Shown: piece by piece, positions 1-8,731 of the stretch
Layout: each line of letters starts with the position of its first letter
Numbering within the stretch: the stretch's first letter is position 1
Assembly: GCF_026013415.1 (NCBI RefSeq)
Contig: NZ_JAPDOK010000002.1
Location: forward strand, 682,001-746,000
Direction: 5' to 3'
Length of the DNA stretch: 64,000 bases
From: Sphingomonas caeni
Lineage (GTDB): Bacteria > Pseudomonadota > Alphaproteobacteria > Sphingomonadales > Sphingomonadaceae
Notes under the pieces: model-generated
What the model was told of the DNA's origin: nothing
What the model saw: the letters and a program-made list of their open reading frames with translations, nothing else
Database searches by the model: none
Position numbers and translations under genes: made by a program

Positions 1-740
1 TGGTGATCGACCAGCAGCGCTCGCTGATGGATCCGGCGAAGAGCGTGCGCGACGTGCTGACCCAGGGCGGCGAATGGATCGAGGTGCTGGGCTCGAAAAA
101 GCATATCCACGGCTATCTGAAGGAGTTCCTGTTCGAGCCCAGCCTCGCCGATGCGAAGATCGGGACGCTTTCGGGCGGCGAGCGCTCGCGGCTGCTGCTG
201 GCGCGCGAATTCGCCCGGCCGTCGAACCTGCTGGTGCTCGACGAACCGACCAACGATCTCGATCTCGAGACGCTCGACCTGCTGCAGGAGGTGATCGCGG
301 ACTATGAGGGGACGGTGCTGATCGTCAGCCATGACCGCGACTTTCTGGATCGCACGGTGACGGTGACGCTGGGCCTCGACGGGTCGGGCGCGGTGGACAT
401 GGTCGCGGGCGGCTATGCCGATTGGGAGGCGAAGCGGAAGCGGCGGGCAGAGCCGAAAAAGGTGGTGGCAAAGGCCGCGCCGGTTGTGGAGGCGCCGAAG
501 AAAGCGACCAAGCTCAGCTACAAGGACCAGCGCGATTACGACCTGCTGCCGCGCCGGATCGAGGAACTCGACGGGGCGATCGCGCGCGACGAGGCGGCGT
601 TGGCGGACGGATCGCTCTATGCGAAGGATCGGGCGAAGTTCGACACGCTGATGAAGGCGGTCGCCGCGGCGCGCGAGGAGAAGGACGCGGCTGAGATGCG
701 CTGGCTGGAGCTGGCGGAGATGGTGGAGGCGCTCGGCTAA
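1..740 (+). CDS. ABC-F family ATPase, C-terminal part (cut by window start)
   Basis: The gene enters from the left edge; about 245 residues remain. They hold the second nucleotide-binding domain of an ABC-F protein: the signature LSGGERSRLLLARE, a Walker B region reading LVLDEPTNDLDLET, and the switch histidine in VSHDRDFLD. No membrane segments are visible, as expected for soluble ABC-F proteins, which act on ribosomes or DNA rather than in transport. The last 75 residues are charged and helical (KLSYKDQRDYDLLPRRIEEL onward), resembling the coiled-coil C-terminal domain of Uup-type members. The true start and first ATPase domain lie outside the window, so Uup versus another ABC-F subgroup cannot be settled. 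Confidence 0.9.
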   Translation, partial: VIDQQRSLMDPAKSVRDVLTQGGEWIEVLGSKKHIHGYLKEFLFEPSLADAKIGTLSGGERSRLLLAREFARPSNLLVLDEPTNDLDLETLDLLQEVIADYEGTVLIVSHDRDFLDRTVTVTLGLDGSGAVDMVAGGYADWEAKRKRRAEPKKVVAKAAPVVEAPKKATKLSYKDQRDYDLLPRRIEELDGAIARDEAALADGSLYAKDRAKFDTLMKAVAAAREEKDAAEMRWLELAEMVEALG

Positions 741-742
741 TC

Positions 743-769
743 AATTCCTCCCCGGAACGGGGAGGAATT
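743..769. terminator. Bidirectional hairpin between convergent genes
   Basis: A perfect inverted repeat with arms AATTCCTCCCC and GGGGAGGAATT around GGAAC, between the stop codons of the ABC-F gene and the convergent DUF815 gene. Stem strength and position suit a bidirectional terminator. The same hairpin sequence recurs in the element at 1590-1720 and, varied, at 23481-23505, so it is also a dispersed repeat. Confidence 0.6.
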
Positions 770-1575
770 TACAGCGCCTTCCCCTCCCGTCCCGCCAGAT
801 CGACGACATATTGCCATGCCACGCGGCCCGAGCGGCTCCCCCTGCGTGTCGCCCAGTTGATGGCTTCCGGGCCGTCGAAAGGCAAAGCGTGCGCTTCGCA
901 ATAGGTGCGCACGATCGCGAGATAGGTGTCCTGGTCGATCACGTGGAAGCCGAGGCTTAGGCCGAACCGGTCGGCCAGGGCGAGGCTGTCGTCGACCGAA
1001 TCGCGCGGATTGATCGCGCTGTTCTGCTCGGCGATGTCGCGCGGGATCAGGTGGCGGCGGTTCGAGGTGACGAGCAGCCGGGCATTGGCGGGGCGGGCCT
1101 CGGCGCCGCCTTCGAGCATCGAGCGGAGCGCGCGGGCGTCGCCGGCGGCGTCGAAGCCGAGATCGTCGATGAAGACGGCGAAGGCACGGGAGACCCGGGC
1201 GATGGCGGCGAAGAGCTGGGGGAGGGTGTCGAGCTGCGGCGTGACCGCCTCGATCAGCGCGAGGTTTCCGCCTTCGCCCTGGACCTGCGCGACCGCGCTC
1301 TTGACCAGCGCCGACTTGCCGGTGCCGCGCGCGCCCCAGAGCAGCACGTCCTGCGCGGCATGGCCCTGGGCGAGGCGGGCGAGGTTTGCGGTGAGCGCGT
1401 CGCGCTGGGCGTCGATGCCATGGAGGAGGTCCAGCGGCAGCGGCTCGAAGGCGCGCGCGGCGGTGAGGGCGTGGTCGCGCCAGACATAGGCCGGATGCAC
1501 GAGCGGGTCCGCGGGCTCGGGCGGCGGGGGCGAGAGGCGTTCCAGGGCTGCGGCGATGCGGTCGATCGGGTCCAT
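769..1575 (-). CDS. DUF815-like P-loop ATPase
   Basis: Encodes 268 residues starting at the ATG at 1573-1575 (MDPIDRIAAALERL). A longer upstream reading frame runs into a dispersed repeat and looks artificial. There is a Walker A motif GARGTGKS at residues 81-88, a Walker B-like stretch FAVFIDDLGF near residue 125-135, and a sensor-1-like VTSNRRH. Overall it matches the DUF815 family of AAA-type ATPases, whose cellular role is not established. The gene follows the TPR gene of the PEP-CTERM operon on the same strand, but a 150-bp repeat-containing gap separates them, so co-transcription is uncertain. Confidence 0.8.
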   Translation of the reverse strand: MDPIDRIAAALERLSPPPPEPADPLVHPAYVWRDHALTAARAFEPLPLDLLHGIDAQRDALTANLARLAQGHAAQDVLLWGARGTGKSALVKSAVAQVQGEGGNLALIEAVTPQLDTLPQLFAAIARVSRAFAVFIDDLGFDAAGDARALRSMLEGGAEARPANARLLVTSNRRHLIPRDIAEQNSAINPRDSVDDSLALADRFGLSLGFHVIDQDTYLAIVRTYCEAHALPFDGPEAINWATRRGSRSGRVAWQYVVDLAGREGKAL

Positions 1576-1589
1576 GGGGTGGCTATAGC

Positions 1590-1720
1590 ATTCCTCCCCG
1601 GAACGGGGAGGGGGACCAGCGAAGCTGGTGGAGGGGGAGTGAGGCAAGGGATTCCAGTGGGGAGAGCCCCCTCCACCACGCCCTTCGGGCGCGGTCCCCC
1701 TCCCCGTTCCGGGGAGGAAT
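1590..1720. repeat. Palindromic element with 28-bp perfect inverted ends
   Basis: Positions 1590-1617 and 1693-1720 are exact reverse complements (28 of 28 bases). Each arm contains the hairpin CCTCCCC-GGAAC-GGGGAGG and ends inward in GGGGGACC. The 75-bp interior has further complementary parts (GGTGGAGGGG against CCCCTCCACC). The element fills the gap between the TPR gene and the DUF815 gene. Similar architecture with different sequence appears at 11624-11769 and 16690-16822, marking it as a dispersed miniature element rather than a simple terminator. Confidence 0.75.
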
Positions 1721-1725
1721 TTTTC

Positions 1726-3807
1726 CTAGCCCAGCTTCCCCAGCAGCACCTGCGCCGCACCGCGGTCCGCGAAGAGCGGGTCCGCCAGCGCGGCCTGGAG
1801 GTGCGCGCGTGCCTCGTTCGGGCGCTTCATCTCGGCGTAGATCTGCGCGAGGTGCCAGCGCAGGCCCGAGTGGCGCGGGGCGAGAAGCACCGCTTTCTGG
1901 AGCAGTTCGAGCGCGCCCTGATCGTCGCCGGACTGGTAGAGCGCCCAGCCATAGGAGTCAGCGGCGGCCGGGTTGCCGGGGGCGAGGGCATAGGCGGCCT
2001 CGCCATATTGCCGCGCCGTCTCGGCCTCGCCCGCGCCGGCATAGGCGGTGGCGAGATCGGCGTTGAGCGCGGCGTCGCCGTCGCCGATGCGGTCGTGGAG
2101 CCCCTCGAGCGTGACGATCGCGGCGTCGTAGTCGCCGCTCACCAGCTGCCAATGCGCCGAGATGCGCAAGGCCGCGAGGTTGACCGGGTTCTGCGACAGG
2201 AACAGCGCGAGCGTCTGCGAGGCCTCGCCGCGGCGGCCGGCGTCACCGAGTGCCTCGACCAGGCGGAGCATGGTCGGCTCGTCGAAGCGAAGGTCGGCGG
2301 CCTGCTTGTAGGCGGTAGCGGCGTCGCCGCTGCGGCCCTGCACCATCAGCACGTCGCCGAGCAGCACATAGGCCCCGGGGACGCCGGGATTGTCGCTGAC
2401 CATTTGCTGGGCGCGGGCGAGCGCGGCACCGCTATTGCCCGCCTCGACCAGCCCGCGGACCAAAGGAATCACCGCCGTCGGATCGTTGGGGCGTTCCTGC
2501 GCGGGGGCGCCGAGGATGGCGAGGCTGTCGTCCGCCGAGAAAGCGCCCGAGCCGCCGCGGCCGGGGAAGGCGGCGCGATCGAGGAAGCGCGCGGCGATGT
2601 CGCGGTCGCCGATCCGCTCGAAGCCGCGGGCGACGAGGGTGAGGGTGTAGCTGTCGGCATCGCCGCGCAGCGCCACCGGGCGGAGGACGTCGAGCGCGTT
2701 GCGCGCGGCGTCGCTGCGCAGGAGCGCGACGGCGAGCAGCTTGCGCGCGGTGATGTTCATCGGTTGCTGGGCGACCAGCGCCTGGAGCTTGCCCAGCGCC
2801 TGTTCGGTATCGCCCTCCTGAAGGTCGAGCGTGCCGGTGAGCAGCAGCATGCCGGGGAGCGTATCGATCGTCCCGCCGGTCTTTTCGGCGAGGGTGCGGG
2901 CGAGATCGTAATTGCCCGCGCGCGCGGCGAGCACCGCCTGGAGATAAAAGGCCTGCGGGCTGCCCGGCTTGGCTTCGAGCGCCTTGCGCGTGGCGGCGAG
3001 CATGTCGTTGGTGCGGCCGGCATCGCCGAGGGTCGCGGCATATTCGATCAGCGTGTCGTGATGCCAGGGATCGCGGGCGAGTGCGCGCTCGAACCAGGGG
3101 AGTGCGGCGACCAGGCCGTACTGGGTGCGGACCAGCTCGCCGCGCAGCTCGAGCGCGTCGACATTGTCGCCGTCGAGCTCGACCGCGCGCTGCGAGGCGG
3201 CGATCGCGCCCGAAATGTCGCCCACGGTGAAGCGGAAGCGGCCGATATCGGTCCAGACATCGCCGTCCCTGGGGGCGATGCGCGCGGCTTCCTCGAGGCA
3301 TTCCTTGGCATCGGCATAATTGCCGAGCGCGGTCATCGCGCGGGCGCGGATGCGCAGGCCATAGTTGCGGAATTTGGGATCGGTCTTCTCGACCTCGTCG
3401 ATCGCCTTCTCATTCTGCCCCTGAAGCTGCAGCGCGTCGCCGAGCAGGTGATGGGTCAGCTTGGGGTCGACCCCGGCATCGTTGGCGCGCTTGATCTCGG
3501 CCTCGGCGGCGACGCCCTCGCCGAGCTGGAGCTGGGTGCGCGCGAGCAGGAGATGGGCGTCGGCGGAATTGGGGTCGCTGCGCACCGCGTCGAGCGCGGA
3601 CTGGCGCGCGGCGCTGGCATTGCCCTGCTTCAGCTGCGCCATCGCCTTCTCGACCGAGGCGTGCGAGGCGGCGGGATCGAGGCGGACCGGCGAGAGGACG
3701 AAAAAGGCATAGAGCGCGATCCCGAACGCACCCAGCGCGCCCAGGGCGACCAAGGCACGCCGGATGATCGGCTTGCGGCTGCGGCGCGATTTACGGCTGG
3801 AGGTCAT
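1726..3807 (-). CDS. Membrane-anchored TPR protein of the PEP-CTERM locus (PrsT-like)
   Basis: 693 residues. A basic N-terminus (MTSSRKSRRSRKPIIRR) is followed by one hydrophobic segment at about residues 17-42; the rest is tandem tetratricopeptide repeats. The start overlaps the end of prsR by 17 bp, so it is the last gene of the sugar transferase-prsK-prsR operon. PEP-CTERM loci typically carry a TPR protein called PrsT beside PrsK and PrsR. This one is shorter than typical PrsT and shows no lipobox but an uncleaved anchor, so the name is by position and architecture. A likely role is scaffolding exopolysaccharide export in the periplasm (inference). Confidence 0.65.
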   Translation of the reverse strand: MTSSRKSRRSRKPIIRRALVALGALGAFGIALYAFFVLSPVRLDPAASHASVEKAMAQLKQGNASAARQSALDAVRSDPNSADAHLLLARTQLQLGEGVAAEAEIKRANDAGVDPKLTHHLLGDALQLQGQNEKAIDEVEKTDPKFRNYGLRIRARAMTALGNYADAKECLEEAARIAPRDGDVWTDIGRFRFTVGDISGAIAASQRAVELDGDNVDALELRGELVRTQYGLVAALPWFERALARDPWHHDTLIEYAATLGDAGRTNDMLAATRKALEAKPGSPQAFYLQAVLAARAGNYDLARTLAEKTGGTIDTLPGMLLLTGTLDLQEGDTEQALGKLQALVAQQPMNITARKLLAVALLRSDAARNALDVLRPVALRGDADSYTLTLVARGFERIGDRDIAARFLDRAAFPGRGGSGAFSADDSLAILGAPAQERPNDPTAVIPLVRGLVEAGNSGAALARAQQMVSDNPGVPGAYVLLGDVLMVQGRSGDAATAYKQAADLRFDEPTMLRLVEALGDAGRRGEASQTLALFLSQNPVNLAALRISAHWQLVSGDYDAAIVTLEGLHDRIGDGDAALNADLATAYAGAGEAETARQYGEAAYALAPGNPAAADSYGWALYQSGDDQGALELLQKAVLLAPRHSGLRWHLAQIYAEMKRPNEARAHLQAALADPLFADRGAAQVLLGKLG

Positions 3808-5155
3808 AGGCCTTCATCAGATCGTAGAGGGTGGGGCGGCTGATCCCGAGCAGGCGCGCGGTGCCGGAGATGTTGCCCTCGGCGCGGGCGAGCGCGTGGC
3901 GGATCGCCTTGCGGTCGGCGGTCTCGCGCGCGGCCTTGAGGTTGATCGGCAGCGCATCCTGCTCGGCCGATTCGAGATCGAGATCGGCGGCGCTGACCGA
4001 CTTGCCGTCAGCCATGATCACCGCGCGCTTCACCCGGTTCTCGAGCTCGCGGACATTGCCGGGCCAGCCCCAGGCATCGATCGCGGCGAGCGCGTCGGGG
4101 GCGAAATTGCGGACGCCCATGTTCATGCTCGTCGCATATTTCTTGAGGAAATGGCGCGCGAGCAGGCCGGCATCGCCCGGGCGCTCGGCGAGCGAGGGGA
4201 TGCGGACGACGATCTCGGCGAGGCGGTAGTAGAGGTCTTCGCGGAAGCGATTGTCCGCGACCATCGCGTCGATATCCTGATGGGTGGCGCAGACGATGCG
4301 GGTATCGACCTCGATGGCCTTGCGGCCGCCGATCCGCTCGATCACGCGCTCCTGGAGGAAGCGGAGGAGCTTGACCTGGAGGGGCAAGGGCACGTCGCCG
4401 ATCTCGTCGAGGAAGAGCGTACCGCCATGCGCCTGCTCGATCTTGCCCTCGGTGGTCTTCACCGCGCCGGTGAAGGCGCCCTTCTCATGCCCGAACAGCT
4501 CGGATTCGAGCAAAGTCTCGGGAATGGCAGCGCAGTTGATCGCGACGAACGCGCCCTTGCGGCGGGGCGAGCTTTCATGGAGGCCGCGGGCGAGCAATTC
4601 CTTGCCGGTGCCGCTCGCGCCGAGCAGCATCACCGAGACGTCCGCCGCGGCGACGCGCTCGATGGTGCGGGTGACCTTGAGCATCTCAGGCGACCCGGTG
4701 ATCATCCCGCCGAGCACCGCGCCGGCCTCGACGCGTTCGGCCAGGCGCCGATTCTCGGCTTCGAGCCGATGGACGTGAAAGGCGCGCGCGACGATCAGGC
4801 CGAGCGCGTCGATATCGATCGGCTTCTGGTAGAAATCCCAGGCGCCGAGCGCGATCGCGCGGAGCATCGATTCGTGCGCGCCATGGCCCGAGGCGACGAT
4901 CACCTTGGTATCGGGACGCAGCGACAGGATCGTCTCGAGCGTGGCGAAGCCTTCGGTGGTACCGTCGGGATCGGGCGGCAGGCCGAGATCGAGCGTGACC
5001 ACGGGCGGCTCCTCGGCGCGGAGCGCGGCAATGGCTTCCTCGCGGGTCGAGGCGGTGAGGATCTCATAGCCGTCATAGGCCCAGCGCAGCTGGCGCTGGA
5101 GCCCGGCATCGTCCTCGATGATGAGGAGCTTGGGAAGCTGGCGGGTGTCGCTCAT
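3791..5155 (-). CDS. prsR: PEP-CTERM-box response regulator, sigma-54 activator
   Basis: 454 residues in three parts. A receiver domain has D15/D16 and phospho-acceptor D56 (VVTLDLGLPP). A sigma-54 AAA+ domain has Walker A GASGTGKE, GHEKGAFTGA for sigma-54 contact, and GGTLFLDEIGD. A C-terminal Fis-type helix-turn-helix reads GTARLLGISRPTLYDLMKAY. This is the architecture of PrsR, which with kinase PrsK activates sigma-54-dependent PEP-CTERM and exopolysaccharide genes. Its start overlaps the prsK stop as ATGA, so the two are translationally coupled. NtrC-like identity is certain; assignment to PrsR rests mainly on the neighbouring kinase and sugar transferase. Confidence 0.85.
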   Translation of the reverse strand: MSDTRQLPKLLIIEDDAGLQRQLRWAYDGYEILTASTREEAIAALRAEEPPVVTLDLGLPPDPDGTTEGFATLETILSLRPDTKVIVASGHGAHESMLRAIALGAWDFYQKPIDIDALGLIVARAFHVHRLEAENRRLAERVEAGAVLGGMITGSPEMLKVTRTIERVAAADVSVMLLGASGTGKELLARGLHESSPRRKGAFVAINCAAIPETLLESELFGHEKGAFTGAVKTTEGKIEQAHGGTLFLDEIGDVPLPLQVKLLRFLQERVIERIGGRKAIEVDTRIVCATHQDIDAMVADNRFREDLYYRLAEIVVRIPSLAERPGDAGLLARHFLKKYATSMNMGVRNFAPDALAAIDAWGWPGNVRELENRVKRAVIMADGKSVSAADLDLESAEQDALPINLKAARETADRKAIRHALARAEGNISGTARLLGISRPTLYDLMKAYDLQP

Positions 5156-7194
5156 GCCGCGCGCTCCGTCTGGACGTCGGCGGCGTGCGCGGCCTTGAGG
5201 ATCAGGCGGAAGCGGCTGCCGCGGCCCTCCTGCGAGCTGACCTCGATCCGGCCCTCCATCGCCGTGGCGAGCGCGCGTGCCTCATAGGCGCCGATGCCGA
5301 ATCCGCCGGGCTTGGACGAGACGAAAGGCTTGAACAGCCGGTCGCGGATGAAGGCGGCGGACATGCCGCAGCCCTTGTCGATCACCTCGATCGTGACGTC
5401 GGGGCCATCGGCGGCGACCGCGAGCGTGACGGGCTCGTGCGGCAGGCTGGCATCGATCGCATTCTGGATGAGATGGCCGAGGACCTGTTCGAGCGCCGCC
5501 GGATCGGCGAGCGCGATCGCGTCGCGCGCGCCGGCGGTGGAGAGCGGGTGCTGGCCGCGGCGGGCGACGACGAGGCGCTCGACCAGCGGCACGATCTCGA
5601 CGGCCCGCAGTCCCTCGGCGCGGCGCGGGCCGGTCTGCGACAGGCGGGCAAGCAGCGCGGTCATCTTGTCGGCCGAATCCCTGAGCGTCTCGACCATGTC
5701 GGCGCGGAATTCGGGCTTGTCGGCATGGCGCTCGGCATTGCGCGCGGTCAGGGTCAGCTGGCTCACCAGATTCTTGATGTCGTGGAGGATGAAGGCGAAG
5801 CGGCGGTTGAACTCGTCGAAGCGCTGGGCGTCGGCGAGCGCTTCCTGCGCGCGCGTTTCGGCGAGGTACGACGCGGCCTGGCGGCCCGCGACCTTCAACA
5901 GGTCGAAATCCTCCCAGTCGAGCGGGCGGCGGACCGGCGGGCGCGCGAGCAGGATCGCGCCCGCGAGCGCATCGAGATGCGGCAGCGGCACGAGCACCCA
6001 GGCCTGTTCGTGATCGAGCATCCATTGCGGGACCAGCGCGGCCTCGACGCTTTCCTCGGTGCGCAGCATGTCGAGATCGAGGATGCGGCCGGTGGCGGCG
6101 AGGTGCAGCGCGAGCGCGGCATCGGCGGGGCCTGCGGCGTCGCGGTCCCAGTTCCAGGCACTGCCCATGCCGAGCCCATTGCCCTCGGGCACGAGCAGCA
6201 CGCCCGCGGGCGAATCGGTCAGGTCCGCCATCGCCTTGACGATGCGTTCGTCGAGCGCAGCCGTCCCGCCGGGAGCACCAAGGGTCTCGGTGAAGCGCAT
6301 CCATTCGGCGCGATAGTCATAGCGGTGGCGGAAGAAATGCTTGGCGAGCTTGACCTTCGCCCAGGCACGCAGCCAGGTCGAGGAGACGAGCGTCAGGATC
6401 GCGGCGGTCGAGCCGAACACGAAGGCGGTCTGGAGGACGCGGGCATTCTCGCCGCCGACCGTGGCGATCGCGCTGGAGGCGAGCGCGAGCAACGCGAAAT
6501 AGGCGCCGACCGCGACCAGGGACATCGACTGATAGGCGACGGTGCGCGAGACCTGGACGTTCCAGTCGTCCTTGCGGTTGAGCGCGCCCGCCATCGCCGC
6601 GGCGACGACGATCACCCCGAAGCCGCGCAGCGCGATCAGCTCCTGCGGCCAGCCGGCGGTGAGATAGGCGGCGGTGAGGACGTTGAAGTCGAGGAACCAG
6701 AGGCCGCCCAGCGCCAGCACGATCCAGCGCAGGCCGGCGGGCGAGCCCTCGATCGCGGTGTAGAGCGCGCGGACCAGCACCAGCGCCGCGACCGCGACGA
6801 GCATGCGCAGCAGCAGCGCGGCGGTGAGAATATCGTCGCTAACCGGCGGTGCCGAGCCGAACAGATGGAGCACGACCGACGCGACCGAGACCAACGCGAC
6901 CACGCCATAGACGGTGCCGAGCGCGACCGGCGGGCGGACATTGCCGTCGCGCCGGTGGAGCAGGATCATGAAGCCGAGCCAGCTGAGATTGCGCAGCGCT
7001 TCGGCGATGCGCGTGCCGGTCTCCGCCCCGCCGATCCCCGCGACCGAGAGCGCCCAGAGCGCGGTCATGCCGAGCGCGAAGGCGAGCGGGCGGCGCGGCA
7101 CGCCGCCCTCCTTGCGCTGCCACGCCCACAAGGCGAGCGCGCCGAACAGCAAGGCGGCGAGCGCGTGCGTCCAGATCGTCAGCGTCGCGATCAC
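5152..7194 (-). CDS. prsK: XrtA/PEP-CTERM system histidine kinase
   Basis: 680 residues from a GTG start at 7192-7194 (VIATLTIWTHALAALL), which overlaps the upstream TGA as GTGA; upstream sequence in this frame is antisense to the sugar transferase and not protein-like. The first ~290 residues are strongly hydrophobic (about eight membrane segments). A GAF-like region follows (about 300-445), then the dimerisation helix with phospho-accepting H471 in FAFILHDIKNLVSQ, then an ATPase domain with NAIDAS, DKGCGMS and GGFGIGAYEA. This layout is characteristic of PrsK. It should phosphorylate PrsR from the next gene. The signal sensed is unknown. Confidence 0.85.
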   Translation of the reverse strand: MIATLTIWTHALAALLFGALALWAWQRKEGGVPRRPLAFALGMTALWALSVAGIGGAETGTRIAEALRNLSWLGFMILLHRRDGNVRPPVALGTVYGVVALVSVASVVLHLFGSAPPVSDDILTAALLLRMLVAVAALVLVRALYTAIEGSPAGLRWIVLALGGLWFLDFNVLTAAYLTAGWPQELIALRGFGVIVVAAAMAGALNRKDDWNVQVSRTVAYQSMSLVAVGAYFALLALASSAIATVGGENARVLQTAFVFGSTAAILTLVSSTWLRAWAKVKLAKHFFRHRYDYRAEWMRFTETLGAPGGTAALDERIVKAMADLTDSPAGVLLVPEGNGLGMGSAWNWDRDAAGPADAALALHLAATGRILDLDMLRTEESVEAALVPQWMLDHEQAWVLVPLPHLDALAGAILLARPPVRRPLDWEDFDLLKVAGRQAASYLAETRAQEALADAQRFDEFNRRFAFILHDIKNLVSQLTLTARNAERHADKPEFRADMVETLRDSADKMTALLARLSQTGPRRAEGLRAVEIVPLVERLVVARRGQHPLSTAGARDAIALADPAALEQVLGHLIQNAIDASLPHEPVTLAVAADGPDVTIEVIDKGCGMSAAFIRDRLFKPFVSSKPGGFGIGAYEARALATAMEGRIEVSSQEGRGSRFRLILKAAHAADVQTERAA

Positions 7195-8579
7195 CGCGCA
7201 CCCTCGGGGAAGAGGACGACGCGCAGCGTCTGCATCAGGATCAATATGTCGAGGAAGGGCGAGTAATTCTTGGCGTAATAGAGGTCGTATTCGAGCTTCT
7301 GGCGCGCATCCTCGATCGACGCGCCATAGGGATAGTTGATCTGCGCCCAGCCGGTGATGCCCGGCTTCACCATGTGACGCTCGGCATAGTAATTGAGCTT
7401 CTGTTCGAGGTCCTCGACGAATTGGGGACGCTCGGGGCGCGGGCCCACGAAGCTCATCTCGCCCTTGAGCACGCTCCAGCACTGCGGCAGCTCGTCGATG
7501 CGCAGCTTGCGGATGATGCGGCCGACCCGGGTGATGCGCGGATCATCCTTCTCGGCCCAGACCGCCTGGCCCGCGACTTCGGCGTCGATCTTCATCGAGC
7601 GCAATTTGATGATGTCGAAGCCGGTGCCGTACAGGCCGACGCGGCGCTGGCGGTAGAATGCGGGGCCCTTCGAATCGAGCCTCACGGCGATCGCGCCCAG
7701 CACGATGAGCGGGAGGGCGAGGACGAGCAGGAGCAGGCTGGCGGTGATGTCGAACAGCCGCTTGAACATGCTCGACAGCATCCGGCCCGACGAGAAGCCG
7801 TCCGAGAAGATCAGCCAGGAGGGGCTGACGCTGTCGAGATCGACGCGGCCGGTCTCGCGCTCGAGAAAGGTCGAGATCTCGTTGACATGGACCCCGGTGG
7901 TCTTGATCCGCAGCAGGTCCTTGAGCGGGAGCGCGTTGCGGCGCTCCTCGAGCGCGAGCACGACTTCGCTGGCGTTGAGCACGACGACATGGTCGGCGAG
8001 ATTGTAGATGGCGTCGCGCGCGATCGCCTCGGGGATGACGCGGTTGGCCTCGCTCATCGAGATATAGCCGACAACGACGAAGGCCGATCCCGGGGTCTTG
8101 GAGAGGTCCTTGAGCCGCTGCGCGCGGGTGCCCGCGCCGAGCACGACGATGCGCCGCTTGAACGCCTGGCTGCCCAGCGCCTTGCCGAGCAGGATGCGCA
8201 GGAAAACCAGCGAGACGATCGAAATGCCCATCGCGTAGAGCAGGTTCGAGCGCCACAAGGTGAGCTGGGGCACGAGGAAATAGACGGCGCTGAGCAGGAT
8301 CACGCCGAGCGAGATCGCGACGATCAGCCGCGCGGTGGCATAGCGGAGCGACTGGAGCGCGTCGGCGCCATAGACCCCGACCGAGATCATCGCGGTCTCC
8401 AGCACCACCGCGAAGCTGATCAGCTGGGGCAGGCGGGTGTAGATCGCGCCGGGGAGCGAGCCGAGCTGGCTCACGCGCAGCGTCCAGCCGAGCTCGCCCG
8501 CGAGGACCAGCAGGACGACGTCCAGCACGCCGAGCAGCAGCACGGCATTGGGGACATAATGCTTGAACAGCCGGATCAT
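7191..8579 (-). CDS. PEP-CTERM-associated exopolysaccharide sugar transferase
   Basis: 462 residues from the ATG at 8577-8579 (MIRLFKHYVPNAV). The first ~110 residues contain four hydrophobic segments and a Rossmann-like middle follows (RRIVVLGAGTRAQRL). The C-terminal 190 residues are a bacterial sugar transferase domain with KRLFDITASLLLLVLALP, KLRSMKIDAE, LRIDELPQ and FVGPRPERPQF. These enzymes move a sugar phosphate onto undecaprenyl phosphate and start exopolysaccharide repeat units. The length and link to prsK match the PEP-CTERM-associated subgroup (EpsB-type). It heads the four-gene minus-strand operon. Which sugar it transfers cannot be read from sequence. Confidence 0.88.
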   Translation of the reverse strand: MIRLFKHYVPNAVLLLGVLDVVLLVLAGELGWTLRVSQLGSLPGAIYTRLPQLISFAVVLETAMISVGVYGADALQSLRYATARLIVAISLGVILLSAVYFLVPQLTLWRSNLLYAMGISIVSLVFLRILLGKALGSQAFKRRIVVLGAGTRAQRLKDLSKTPGSAFVVVGYISMSEANRVIPEAIARDAIYNLADHVVVLNASEVVLALEERRNALPLKDLLRIKTTGVHVNEISTFLERETGRVDLDSVSPSWLIFSDGFSSGRMLSSMFKRLFDITASLLLLVLALPLIVLGAIAVRLDSKGPAFYRQRRVGLYGTGFDIIKLRSMKIDAEVAGQAVWAEKDDPRITRVGRIIRKLRIDELPQCWSVLKGEMSFVGPRPERPQFVEDLEQKLNYYAERHMVKPGITGWAQINYPYGASIEDARQKLEYDLYYAKNYSPFLDILILMQTLRVVLFPEGAR

Positions 8580-8614
8580 GACGCAGCTGGAATAGCGCCG
8601 ATGTGTAAACAAAC

Positions 8615-8636
8615 CCGACATAGTGGGTGGTGTCGG
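8615..8636. promoter_or_regulatory. Palindrome between divergent polysaccharide genes
   Basis: CCGACA and TGTCGG (8615-8620, 8631-8636) form a six-base inverted repeat with a 10-bp spacer in the 152-bp region between the divergent sugar transferase and manC genes. Position suits an operator, but arms are short and no second copy was found. I did not see a convincing sigma-54 promoter here. Confidence 0.3.
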
Positions 8637-8731
8637 AATTTTGACGGGAGGGGGCGCAACTCACGCGGTGCCGAGCCGTTTGACGCGCCGGGCAATCACC
8701 ACCATTGAGGCCGTCAGGAGGGCCCAAGCGC

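Noticed and set aside
1576..1647. Longer start for the DUF815 protein
   Set aside because: The extension translates a dispersed inverted repeat; the ATG at 1575 matches the protein's natural beginning.
1051..3843. A 930-codon open frame on the plus strand opposite the TPR gene
   Set aside because: It is antisense to a coherent TPR protein; its translation is Arg/Gly/Ala/Val-rich without domains. Long antisense frames are expected in high-GC DNA.
7195..7482. Longer N-terminus for PrsK
   Set aside because: It is antisense to the sugar transferase and not hydrophobic or conserved-looking; the GTGA overlap gives a better start.
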